NCBI RefSeq assembly: GCF_020497125.1
Contig: NC_059072.1
Span: 307,600,781 to 307,664,780 of the forward strand
From: Mauremys mutica
Lineage: Eukaryota; Chordata; Testudines; Geoemydidae
DNA length: 64,000 bases
Reading direction: 5' to 3'
Shown piece after piece: positions 32,683 through 41,814 of this stretch. Below the pieces are notes generated by a model, which was not told the origin of the DNA, made no database searches, and saw only the letters and a program-made list of their open reading frames with translations. A program made the translations under genes and the position numbers. The first letter of the stretch is position 1. Each line of letters opens with the position of its first letter.

Positions 32683-33240
32683 TCAAAAGATACCTACCAG
32701 GTGTCTCTGGACCAGGTTTATTGACTTGTGACCACTGGAATTCTCCAAGTAGGTCAGGTCGATGCATGTTTTCAGCTGGCTCCCATGATGATCAGCTGGA
32801 CCATAACCCTCCCAATCATCAAGGTACATGAGCTTTCCTCTGAGAATTTTGGAGTCTAAGAGCTGCTTCATCAGGTATTTCTCATGCCCCTGGACCATGA
32901 GGGGTGGAAGTTGCAGTTGTACTTGGTGGTGTGCTTTTCCAGCAAGGAGATGTTTGAATTCTGGGTGTATTTTCATCACCCAAGGCAGTTGGAGTTTGAA
33001 GGCTACAGGGTTGATCTGATGGATGACCTGGAATGAGCCAAGATACTGGTAATCCAACTTCCTTGAAGGCTGGGTAGAGTCAAGGTGTTATATTGAAAGC
33101 CATATTTTAACTCCAACTGTGATTCGAGAGGTTGCCTGCCAACAAAGGTCAGTGTAATGCTTGTAATCTCTTTTGGCTGACTGTACATGGGTTTTCAGTT
33201 CTTCATGGATGTGGTGAAGGTGTTTGAATAGGTCAGAGGT
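32683..33240 (-). pseudogene. Gypsy integrase C-terminal and chromodomain-like region
   Basis: Minus-strand frames give 'YQYLGSFQVIHQINPVAFKL', 'PWVMKIHPEFKHLL', then 'EKYLMKQLLDSKILRGKLMY' and 'DDWEGYGP'. The last two are the chromodomain-like tail (E-x2-L, 'LVDW.GY.P') of turtle/fish gypsy integrases, which in related elements helps to choose chromatin targets. A second frame (33003-33188) carries the preceding 'QPLESQLELKYG' part. Frameshifts separate them. Confidence 0.8.
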
Positions 33241-33446
33241 TGCAGATACATAGGAGGCTTGTGGCATGGATGGGTGAAACTAAGGGTGGCAACTATAGTT
33301 GGCATGAAAAGAACTCTGGTGGGTTAATCAGTGGTCAGCATTATTTTATGTGAATTTGGCTAAGGGAAGAAGGGCAGCCCAGTGATGCTGATGATAGGTA
33401 ATAAAGTAATAGAGTTTTGCTTCAGAATTTGGTTCATTTATTCAAT

Positions 33447-33970
33447 CTATCCATCAGTCTGGGGGTGATAAACTGAGGAAGCATGTAGTTCAACATCCAG
33501 GACCTTGAACAACTCCTGCCAGAAGTGCAAAATGAACTGATCCTCAAACAAATGTACTAGTAGATGGTAGGCCATGGAGTTTGAAGACAGAGTTGAAAAA
33601 CAGTTTGATGTTACCTCCACCGTAGGAATTTTAAGGCTTGACATGGAAATGAGACATTTTTGTAAGTAGGGTGATAGCACTGCCAGGTGACCCTGAGAAT
33701 CAGGAAGGTCAGCAATAAAGTCCATGGAGATGAATGACCAAAGCTGAGATAGAGTTGGCAGTGGTATCAGAGCACCAAGGGGTTTGCTGTTGAGGGTCTT
33801 CATTTGAGAAGACATCACAGGAGTTGATGTAGGACTCAATGGACAAATGTCATTTTGGCCACCAAAAATATTGAGAGACCAGCTTCAATGTTTTCCAGTG
33901 TTCAGAATGGCCAGCCAGGGGCTAACCATGGCATAGTCAGACATGGTTCATCATCAGGGATATAGGTCTA
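33447..33970 (-). pseudogene. Gypsy integrase N-terminal and catalytic core
   Basis: Around 33845-33960 the minus strand reads 'PLAGHSEHWKTLKLVSQYFW' followed by WP, the H-H part of the zinc-binding domain. The frame at 33447-33839 continues with 'LWSFISMDFIADLPDSQGH' (first catalytic Asp region) and ends 'DVELHASSVYHPQTDG', which holds the conserved 'S.YHPQTDG' motif. The usual 'SDRG.QF.S.FW' block reads degraded, 'FEDQFILHFWQEL'. Integrase would insert the element cDNA; this copy lacks key residues. Confidence 0.85.
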
Positions 33971-34075
33971 GTTCTTAAATATGAGAATCCCATTCTTGAC
34001 AGAGAATTTTGAGTCAGGAGCTAAGTTCGTACTAGTTGACATAAGGTTTACTGCAAATGGATGAGGGGATAGGAG

Positions 34076-35082
34076 CAGTGATGAGCTGCCAAAATATTAA
34101 CAACCGGTTCCCTCCCCCTCACCCCATGAGGGAGTCATGCCCCCCCCACCACTCCGGGACTCCTGCCCCATCCAACCCCCCACGTTCCTTGACAGCCCCC
34201 CCCGGGACCCCTGCCCCATCCACCACCCTTCTCAATCCCCTAACTGCCCCCTGCCATCCCATCAACCCCTCCTCTCATTCCTGATGGACCCCTGGAATCT
34301 CTACCCCTGACTGCCCCCCACCGCCCCATCCAACCCCTGCTCCTTCCTGACTGCCCCCCGGGACCTTTGCCCCCATTCAATCCCCCTGTTCCCTGCCCTC
34401 TGACCGCCCCGACACTAATCCACCCCCCCAACTCCTCTGCTCTCTATCCAACACCCCCTCCCTGCTCCCTGCACCCTTACCGTGCTGCTTGGAGGTGGGC
34501 GCCGGGCCGGAGCCGCTCGGCCGGGGCCGGGGTTGGGACTGGAGCCACTCAGCTGGGGCCAGGCCGGAGCTGGGGCGCCCGGCTGGCCAAGGCTGGGGGC
34601 CGGGAGCCAGGAGCCAGGCCAGAACTGTGCCGCCTGGCCGGGCCGGAGCCACGCTGGCCGGGGTCGGGGTCAGGCCCATGCCGAAGCCGTGCTGCCCGGG
34701 GACGGTGTCGGGGTCAGGGGCTAGGCCAGAGCCGTGGGGCACCTGGAGCCCTCCTTGCACCCCCACCCCCCTTCCCCAGCTCACCTGCGGGAAGCCGCTA
34801 CTTCCTTCTCAGCCCTCCCAGGCTTCCCACGTGAACAGCTGATTTGCGGGAAGCCAGGGACGGGGAGGAGAAGCCGGGGGAGCGTTCAGGGGAGGAGGCA
34901 GAGGAGGAGTGAGGTGAGCTGGGGCCGGGGGAAGGGCAGGGAGCTGCTGGAGCTTTTGTTAATTTTAAAAGCCCTTTTCAAACCAGTTGTCCCTTGTGGG
35001 GTTCGAACCGGTTCGAAAAGGGCATCTAAATTTAACAACCGGTTCCCGCGAACTGGTGGGAACCATCTCCAGCTCACCACTG
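34076..35082. mobile_element. hAT-type element in the gypsy pol gene
   Basis: Left end CAGTGATGAGCTGCC and right end CTCCAGCTCACCACTG are inverted repeats. A perfect 8-bp duplication GATAGGAG flanks it (34068-34075 and 35083-35090). Just inside both ends are 'aacaaccggttcc' phrases, and near the right end 'cgaaccggttcgaa'. The 1007-bp body is C-rich at the left and GC-rich in the middle, with no transposase. Confidence 0.92.
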
Positions 35083-35459
35083 GATAGGAGGGGCTTCACA
35101 AGAGAAAGCAAGTAATTGTTCACATCACATTGTGAAATGGCAGTGTTTCAGGATTGTGGCAGGTTTAAGAGCCATATTTTTCTTGTGCAGGTATCATCCT
35201 TGTAGGACAGCACATTGGATTTGCTGTTCCAGGTACCCGGGCAATAAATCAGGGTGGAAGCCAGTAAAGTAGTGGTTCAAGAACCTGTGGGAATGGTATT
35301 CCTGCACTTTTGTGCGCTTTTGACCTCACACACACTGTATGTGCAAGATCACGCTGCATGGAGGAAACCATTTTATATAGAAATGTGCTGGGAGGTGGGT
35401 CATGCTGGTGGGGGTGTGGGATACCTGCACTGAAAAAATCAGGACTACATCACTGGTGA

Positions 35460-35962
35460 AATCAAACCTGGAGATAAAAAGGGACTATCAGACCTGATGG
35501 TAGTTGAGAACCATTGCAGTTTGCAGGTACTTCAGTTTCTTGAGGTCTATATATACCTGGATGGGAAGCATGCACCTTTCAGGTGATGATACCATTTTTC
35601 AAAAGCAGCCTTGATGGCGAGTAGTTCTTTGTCACAGATTTCATAGTTTTGTTCCACAGGCATCAGTTTCAGGAATAAAATATACAAGGGTGGAGCACAT
35701 TTTGGGGCCCCTTTTGCTGTGACAGTACTGCTTTGATCACATAATTGGTAGTGTCTGGTTCAGGAATAATGGGTTTGCCAGGTCCAACTGTACCAAGATG
35801 AGTGCTAATGTAAATGCTTCCTGTAACAGGTGAAAGGTGCATTGGGCTTCCTGTGTCTAAGTAAATGTGGTGCTCTTCTGGAGCAGTTGGGTAATTGGGG
35901 TCACCATCTTTGAAAAGTACTTGATGAATCTTCAGCAAAAATTGGGAAACCCCAGGAAGCAC
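35460..35962 (-). pseudogene. Gypsy RNase H region
   Basis: The minus-strand frame at 35669-35962 has 'FLLKIHQVLFKDGDPN' (end of RT thumb), 'KPIIPEPDTTNYVIKAVLSQ' and 'QKGPQNVLHPCIFYS'. In intact gypsy elements this is 'F...TDAS..G.GAVLSQ' and 'LHPVAF.S', the start of RNase H with its first Asp. Here the first Asp lies in 'EPDTTNY'. Continuing left (35460-35650), phrases such as 'CDKELLAIKAAFEKW' match the next RNase H block. Stops and a frameshift are present. Confidence 0.8.
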
Positions 35963-36099
35963 TTGGGGCTTCCCAGTCTACAACTGTGCATACTCTCTAG
36001 GATATACCTGTTCCATCAGGGCAATGATGTAGACTCAGAAATCCACAGGAGGGTGGTTGAACTCACACTCCTTGGGTTTTCTGTACAGGCCATTTGCTC

Positions 36100-36184
36100 T
36101 GAGGCGCTCGAGTACCAGACGGAAAAGGTTTGATTTTTCTGAGAAGATGAAGATGTCATCTAGGTAGATCACCACAAACTAAAA
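36100..36184 (-). pseudogene. Gypsy RT catalytic YLDD segment
   Basis: Read on the minus strand, 36178-36120 gives '[17 protein letters not shown]', the RT active-site motif with both aspartates intact. It is separated from the rest of RT by the CR1 insertion at 36185-36831. Confidence 0.88.
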
Positions 36185-36831
36185 CACCCAGAAAACACCT
36201 TGAATACTGCGTACAGATGTGGTTGCCCCATCTCAAAAAAGATATATTGGAATTGGAAAAGGTTCAGAAAAGGGCAACAAAAATGATTAGGGGTATGGAA
36301 TGGCTTCTGTATGAGGAGAGATTAATAAGACTGGGACTTTTCAGTTTGGAAAAGAGGCGACTAAGGGGGGATATGATAGAGGTCTATAAAATCATGACTG
36401 ATGTGGAGAAAGTAAATAAGGAAGAGGTATTTACTCCTTCTCATAATACAAGAACAAGGGGCCACCAAATGAAATTAATAGGTAGCAGGTTTAAAACAAA
36501 CACAAGAAAGTATTTTTTCACACAACACACTGTCAACCTCTGGAACTCCTTGCCAGAGGGTGTTGTGAAGGCCAATACTATAACAGGGTTCAAAAGGGAG
36601 CTAGATAGATTCATGGAAGATAGGTCCATCAATGACTATTAGCCAGAATGGGCAGTAATGGTATCCCTAGCCTCTGTTTGCCAGAAGCTGGAATTGGGTG
36701 ACAGGGCATGGATCACTTGATGATAACCTGTCTGTTCATTCCCTTTGGGGCACCTGCCATTGGGCACTGTCAGAGGACAGGATGCTGGGCTTGATGGACC
36801 TTTGGTCTGACCCAATGTGGCCGTTCTTATG
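36185..36831 (+). mobile_element. CR1 LINE 3' end with open ORF2 tail
   Basis: A 5'-truncated CR1 lies on the plus strand inside gypsy RT. From the truncation point one frame stays open for about 150 codons to a stop at 36640: 'HLEYCVQMW', '[17 protein letters not shown]', '[20 protein letters not shown]', '[20 protein letters not shown]', 'FKRELDRFM'. This is the C-terminal end of CR1 reverse transcriptase. The 3' UTR follows with 'gatggacctttggtctgacc' and ends 'gttcttatg', the CR1 3' signal. TAAAA flanks both sides (36180-36184, 36832-36836), a probable short target duplication. Confidence 0.92.
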
Positions 36832-37628
36832 TAAAATGTCATTGACAAAGTGCTGGCATGTGTCGGGGGCTGTAGCAGAGGGTGGCAGGGCCCCCTTGGC
36901 TTCTGCCTCTGCTAGGTTCACAAAGTCATTCAGAGACCCTGGATTTAGTAACCACTGGTGCACTTTATTCTCAGGCTTGTTCCCGCCCATCATTTCACTA
37001 TGTACAAGTAACCCTACACCGTCTACAGACAGGAGAGGAGAGTTACCTCCTTGCTTCCATTCCCTGCCTTTTTCCTTTTCTCCTGCTCTCCCCTGGTTTC
37101 CTTCCCCTGAGGCTTTTATGCAGTCCCAGGCTAATTAGGTAGCAGCTGTCTCCGCCTCCCCAATTAGGGCCAGCCCACTCTAATTTGTTCCCCTAACCCA
37201 GGAGTGGATGTGACAGAAGGCTGAATCTGCAACCCTTTGCCCAGCACCCTGTCACAGGGGCATTAGAGAGATTGAAAGGCATAACCAGGTATTCACAATG
37301 GCAATAATGGGTGCGAAATGTTGATTTCCATTCATTGCCCTTCCAGATATGGACTAAGCTGTAAATGCCATGAAAAATGAGCTTGGAAAATACCTTGGCA
37401 GAACCAATAATTTCCAACAGCTTGTTGAACAAAAGCAAAAGAGACTTGTTCTTGATGATGATTTTATTCACGCACAATAGTCCACTCAAAGGTGCAAAGA
37501 GACATCCTTCCCATCCCCCCCAAACAAAATTGGGGCTCCATTGGGAGACATGGATGGACGGATGAATTTCTTTGCAAGATTCTCATCAAGGTATTCTTGT
37601 ATGGCCCTGAGTTCTGTTTCTGATAAGG
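36832..37628 (-). pseudogene. Gypsy RT, central segments around a solo LTR
   Basis: Right of the solo LTR, the minus strand (37262-37489) reads 'SKLIFHGIYSLVHIWKGNEW' and 'CEYLVMPFNLSNAPVTG'. This corresponds to the RT 'TK.DLR.AY...RI..GDEW' and 'YEYLVMPFGL.NAPA' motifs. Here the first catalytic Asp position reads 'LIFHG', so it is lost. Left of the LTR (36837-36866) the protein resumes 'CQHFVNDIL'. Further right (37540-37620) lies '[20 protein letters not shown]', the N-terminal side of RT. Confidence 0.85.
36871..37257 (-). mobile_element. Solo LTR inserted in gypsy RT
   Basis: On the minus strand it starts TGTGACAGGGTGCTGG and ends CTCTGCTACA, so it has TG...CA ends. An exact 5-bp duplication GGGGC flanks it (36866-36870 and 37258-37262). 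It has a TATA-like 'gcataaaagcct' and a polyadenylation signal (aataaa, near 36965) on the minus strand, the right order for an LTR. Its 387 bp remain after recombination between the two LTRs of a full element removed the internal region. Confidence 0.9.
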
Positions 37629-38334
37629 CAGGGGTGGACAAACTTTTTGGCCCGAGGGCCATATCTGGGAATAGAAATTGTATGGCAGGCCATGAATGCT
37701 CAGAAAATTGGGGTTGGGTGCGGGAGGGGTGAGGGCTCTGGTTGGGGGTGTGGGTTCCAGGGTGGGGCCAGAAATGAGGAGTTCAGGGTGCAGGAGCGGG
37801 CTCCAGGCTCGGGTGAGGGAGTTGGGTGTGGGGGGGGATGAGGGCTCCAGCTGGGGGTGCGAGCTCTGGGGTGGGGCTGAAGATGAGGAATTTGGGATGT
37901 AGGAGGGTGCTCTGGGCTGGGATCGAGGGGTTCGGAGGGCAGGAGGGAGATCAGGGTTGGGGCAGGGGGTTGGGACGTGGGGAGAGGCTCAGAGGTGCAG
38001 CCTCTGGGTGGCATTTACCTCAAGCGGCTCCTGGAAGCAGCGGCTTGTCCCTTCTCTGGCTCTTACGTGGAGGCATGGCCAGGCGGTTCTGCACATTGCC
38101 CTGTCCGCAGGCACCACCCCTGCAGCTCCCATTGGAGCGCTGGAGGGGCCATTGGACTGGGGCTATTGGAGCGTGTAGGAGCCGAAGGGGGGCCATGCGG
38201 ATGCTTCTGGGAGCCACGTGGAGTGGCCCCCAACCCTGCTCCCCAGCTGGCTGCTCCCAGTGGGAGCTCAAGGGCTGGCTTAAAACAGCTGGTGAGCCGG
38301 ATCCAGCTCACGGGCCATAGTTTGGCCACCCCTG
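37629..38334. mobile_element. hAT-type (Charlie-like) element
   Basis: The ends CAGGGGTGGACAAACTTTTT and GGCCATAGTTTGGCCACCCC (then TG) are inverted. They are flanked by a perfect 8-bp duplication TGATAAGG (37621-37628 and 38335-38342). The left end continues 'ggcccgagggccatatctgg', a well-known end sequence of vertebrate hAT/Charlie-type passengers. The 706-bp interior is G-rich and non-coding. It sits between the gypsy RT N-terminal codons. Confidence 0.93.
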
Positions 38335-38342
38335 TGATAAGG

Positions 38343-38580
38343 AGTAAATCTATCCCAATGGAATTTTAATCCCTGGCTGGAGATTGATGGGGCAATTGTA
38401 GGGTCTGCGAGAGGGTAAAATAACAGCATTCCTTTTATCAAATATATCAGCAAACTCTTTGTATTTTTCAGGGATTAATGAGCCATTAGCTTTCTGAATC
38501 TGCTGGACATGGAAGGCAGTGGGATTCTTAGCACTGGTTCTTGTTTCCTTGGCCTTTGACTCAGCTAGACACAATTGTTG
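38343..38580 (-). pseudogene. Gypsy pol, protease-RT junction
   Basis: The minus-strand frame (38350-38574) contains 'IPEKYKEFADIFDKRNAVIL', 'PSRRPYNCPINLQPGIKIPL'. This matches the 'iP..Y.dF.DVF....a..LP.HRpyDc.I.L.pG...P.g' block that opens the gypsy RT. No catalytic residues lie here. A hAT element truncates it on the left. Confidence 0.85.
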
Positions 38581-38714
38581 TTAGTAGCTCAGCTTCATAC
38601 CTCGAGCGTCTTCCATGAGATGTGTTAATCATGCATTGAGAGCCAGTGAATACTGAGCACTATTGGAAAGTGTGGCAACTAAATTAAGTTAAACTGCAGA
38701 GTCTCTAGGTGATT

Positions 38715-38945
38715 TCAGATTTCAACCTGCAGGAGGGACATGGTTTTATGGGTAAGTGGACCAGAGGACAGCATGCTACTGTCAATCATTTCCATTATAT
38801 CTGGGGTGGGCTTCCTTTGCACTGGAAGTTGATGAGTCTCAGTGAATCCAGAATCCATGAAATTACTAGAGGCACCAGAATCTGCTTTCACAAACCGGGT
38901 GCAATTCACCTCAGGTGTTGTCGGGACCCAGAAATGGAGCAAGAC
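38715..38945 (-). pseudogene. Gypsy aspartic protease remnant
   Basis: The minus strand reads 'FVKADSGASSNFMDSGF', preserving the D-S-G active-site triad of retroviral-type aspartic proteases followed by 'AS.NF.D'. The flap and second conserved glycine motif are not clear, and the frame ends before them. The protease would cleave the Gag-Pol polyprotein. Confidence 0.82.
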
Positions 38946-39126
38946 CTGCAGGTGTGGAGGATGATAGTTTGAGGCTGCTAGAATACATGTGGGCAGAAGA
39001 GAGCGTCTGGTTGGAGGACCTGACTCTGAGATTGTCCAGCCAAAACCCCTCTAATAGGGCTGGATGTGATTGTTTCCATTGTTTGGATGTAATGGCTCCG
39101 CCAAAGGTCTGGATTTCAGTGGGCGC

Positions 39127-39880
39127 TCAGTGGCAATGTGGCCCTGCCCACTCATAGTACAGGCAAAGACCATTCAGTCGCTGATACCTCTTCTCCTGCT
39201 CCATGAGACCTCTTTGTGTTGCATCAGAGGCTCTGGCTCTGGGGCAGCTTGAGGGGGATGGCTGAAACAAATCAGGATGAGACTGGAATTGTGGGTAAGA
39301 CCTTTTCTTGGTATCATTTGAACAAACAACCATCAATCTGGAGACACAGTTTGATATACAAACTAGTGGGAGGTTCAACCCTTGCCTACTCATCCTTCAC
39401 ATGGTCATTCAGACCTTGGCAGAAATGGTAAATCTGTGCCGCCTCATTCCACTCTGTATCAGCAACCAGATGCTGAAAATGGGCAGCATAGGCTGAGATG
39501 GCTCGATGGCCTTGCTGGAAAAACTGCAGGGTGGCTTTGTCAGTATGGATGTGATTTGGATCATCAAACATTACAGAGAAGGTGTGGATGAACTCATCAA
39601 AGTTATCAAGAATTGGGCTGGCCTGTTCCAGGAGTGGTGAGGTGCAGTCTAGAGCTTCACCAGTCCATAAACTGATAATAAGGTCCACCTTGGTTCATAA
39701 TTGGGATACATCACAGGACTTATCAGGAACAAAAGGTGGCACTAATTAGGAACCACCCAGAAGTTCCATGGTTTTCTTATGAAATCTTTCTGGCAGTGGA
39801 ACCTTCAGTCTGAGTTCTAAAGGCACCATGGCTGGCTGCACTGAGGTTACTAGAGCTGTTGGGATCTATGAGCACAGGGA
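39127..39880 (-). pseudogene. Gypsy gag remnant with CCHC knuckle
   Basis: The frame at 39386-39688 reads 'FIHTFSVMFDDPNHIHTDKA', 'LQFFQQGHRAISAYAAHFQH' and 'WNEAAQIYHFCQGLNDHVKD', the capsid-like retrotransposon Gag domain. A second frame to the left (39127-39393) carries 'RYQRLNGLCLYYEWAGPHCH', a decayed zinc knuckle: the usual C-x2-C-x4-H-x4-C is reduced to 'CLYY...GPHCH'. Start codon region lies near 39830. Gag would form the particle and bind RNA. Confidence 0.8.
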
Positions 39881-40011
39881 GGCATTCTCCAGATGCAACT
39901 GGTAACTTGAACCGGAAGGCTCTGGACCAACTCTGTCAAATCAGTGATGGATGTTCCGGGGGCTCCATCTCAGCTGCTGGAGTCTGGTGCAAAAGGCGGA
40001 GTCTGCTCAAA

Positions 40012-40349
40012 TGGTCAGAAACTGAAGTGGATGGTCTGGCTTGTGCTTGGAACAGTGCAGTCAGGCCTAGTGGTTGGGCCGGGGTCAGAGCAGGCACCAG
40101 GAACCAAGAGTGAGGTTGGAGCAAAGCTGGAGCAGGAGCAAGCACAGTCTGGGGCTGGATGAGGAGTAGGAACAATCTGTCAAAACCACCAAGTGGTGGG
40201 GGATACTCCTGGAAGGGTAGCAATGTTGAGCAGACTGGAGTAGCTGCTCATTGGGAGTGTACATCCCCTGGCCTTGCGGTCACTTGGTTAGACTTATGCC
40301 TGTGGGTTGGCTGAACCCTGGTAAGCAGGCTCAAAGATGACTCCTTACA
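40012..40349 (-). repeat. Ty3/gypsy 5' LTR
   Basis: On the minus strand it starts TGTAAGGAGTCATC (ending at 40349) and ends with '...cagtttctgacca'. It aligns with 32235-32669 over the full length, with the right copy about 100 bp shorter, mainly in the 'gagcaggaacagg' tract. The segment inward of it shows no clear tRNA primer site. Confidence 0.75.
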
Positions 40350-41225
40350 CTTCATAGGGAAGAGCAGTCAATCAGGGCTGCTGCAGGAAGCATTCAGAGC
40401 TCTCTCCCACTTCCCTCAGGAGCCAATACTTTTCTCACAGGAGAGAGCTAAAGAGTCCAGCAGCTCAGCGCAATTCTGCTCACTCCTCCTCCCACCCTTC
40501 CTCTGAGAAAGTGGCGGGGGGGGGCTCTTCTGCTCCTTCTCCCCTCCTCTCCCTGAAATGCCTGGTCTGAGCAGGGGGAGAGAGGGGTGAAAAACTTCTG
40601 AAGCTAGAGAGGAGCATAGATGAGGCTGACTGTATGTGACAGAACAAATGTGGGGTATGGGGACAGACAGGAGAGTGGCAGACAGGATTGATTTGGGTGT
40701 TCAGGGGCAGAATTACAGGGATGGGCTGAAGTGGGGGGTGAAAGCTCCTACAGCAGAGGCCAAAATCACCATACCCAAAAAATTTGGAAGAGTTGGCAAC
40801 ACGAATAGACACACACCCCACTACTAGAGAGAGACAGAGGGACATGGACACACACACACACCCCACTACTAGATAGAGAGAGACACCACCCACCCACCCA
40901 CCTGCCCACCACTACTAGATAGAGTGAGAGAGACACACACACCACTACTAGATAGAGACCCCTCCCTCACTAATAGATATACACGCACACACTGAGTGGG
41001 CAGAGGGAGTTCAAAAATCAAAAGATGGATCAAAAATCCCAATATAACCTTTAAAAAAAATCACTCATAATTTTTGGGCCTCTCTCATGGTCTTGGGGGT
41101 CCAACAGATTATTTTTGAACCTTTGGGAGTGGCAATACTGCAGCAGCTTCAGCCCACTAGGGAAAGAATAAGGAGAGAGAGGAAGCACTGGGGGAGAGAA
41201 GGTGGGAAACACCACAGAGAGTGGG
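40350..41225. other. Unassigned DNA containing a CA/GA-rich tandem tract
   Basis: From about 40805 to 40990 there are about five imperfect copies of a unit built on 'ccactactagatagagagag' plus a CA run. Before it lies a purine-rich, gene-free stretch. Confidence 0.6.
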
Positions 41226-41229
41226 AAAG

Positions 41230-41580
41230 GAAGACCCTGTCAGGCATGAGGGCCTGCAGCTGTGCCTGCCCACTCATCAGGCAGTCAATAAGCACAAGTG
41301 GGCCAGAGCAGAACCACCTGATTGGCTAAGGAAGGCAGGTGGCTTGTTCTTAAGCCTAGCAGCTGCATATGCTTATGGATTCTTTGCCTGCTTGTGCTGG
41401 TTTCATTCCAAGCCCTGCTCCTGTCTAGACCCTGTCCTGCACACAGTCTTGTTCCAGTCCTGTCCCAACCTTGCTCCTGCCTGGGATCCAGCCCTGCTCC
41501 TGCCTTCCTTGATTTCAGGTAATCTGGTTCTGATTCCTGATTCTGACTCTGTCTTGACCCGTGGCTCTGTGTATCAAAGG
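41230..41580 (+). mobile_element. Possible gypsy-type LTR fragment
   Basis: The stretch 41395-41575 is a series of 'ctgctcctg', 'ccttgctcctgcctggg' and 'tgattctgactctg' phrases. These resemble, in the opposite orientation, the 'gagcaggaacagg' tract of the gypsy LTRs at 32.2 and 40.0 kb. A start near 41239 ('tgtcaggcatgagg') is possible. No target duplication or second LTR is visible. Confidence 0.35.
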
Positions 41581-41814
41581 CTGCCAAGAGGTATAATAAA
41601 ATCAGCGAAGACACCTTTTCAGCATCTGTCATCAGGAGCAGATCATCATCAGATGATATCAGAATTATCTCTAGGCCATAAACAGATAAAAAACCTGACG
41701 GAAAAGGATCAAGAAAATGTATCGATTCCAGATGTGACTGGATCTGCTTCATCACCACCTTCTTGGCAACCTACCCTAAAAAGGGAAGGGTGATAATTCA
41801 CAAAATGGCTAATG

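Larger units (their letters stand above)
32235..40349 (-). mobile_element. Ty3/gypsy LTR retrotransposon, multiply interrupted
   Basis: On the minus strand the order is LTR (40349-40012), gag, protease, RT, RNase H, integrase, then a polypurine tract at 32670-32685 and the 3' LTR (32669-32235). This is the standard Ty3/gypsy order. Four later insertions split it: hAT 37629-38334, solo LTR 36871-37257, CR1 36185-36831 and hAT 34076-35082. Removing them leaves about 5.4 kb, normal for the group. All genes are broken. The two LTRs have diverged and differ in length, which makes the element old. Confidence 0.88.

Noticed and set aside
34057..34842. Proline- and glycine-rich frames
   Set aside because: They lie inside the C- and G-rich body of a hAT element bounded by perfect target duplications.
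40805..40990. Regular repeats that could suggest a CRISPR-like array
   Set aside because: Units vary in length and there are no spacers; the host is a vertebrate. It is a simple tandem tract.
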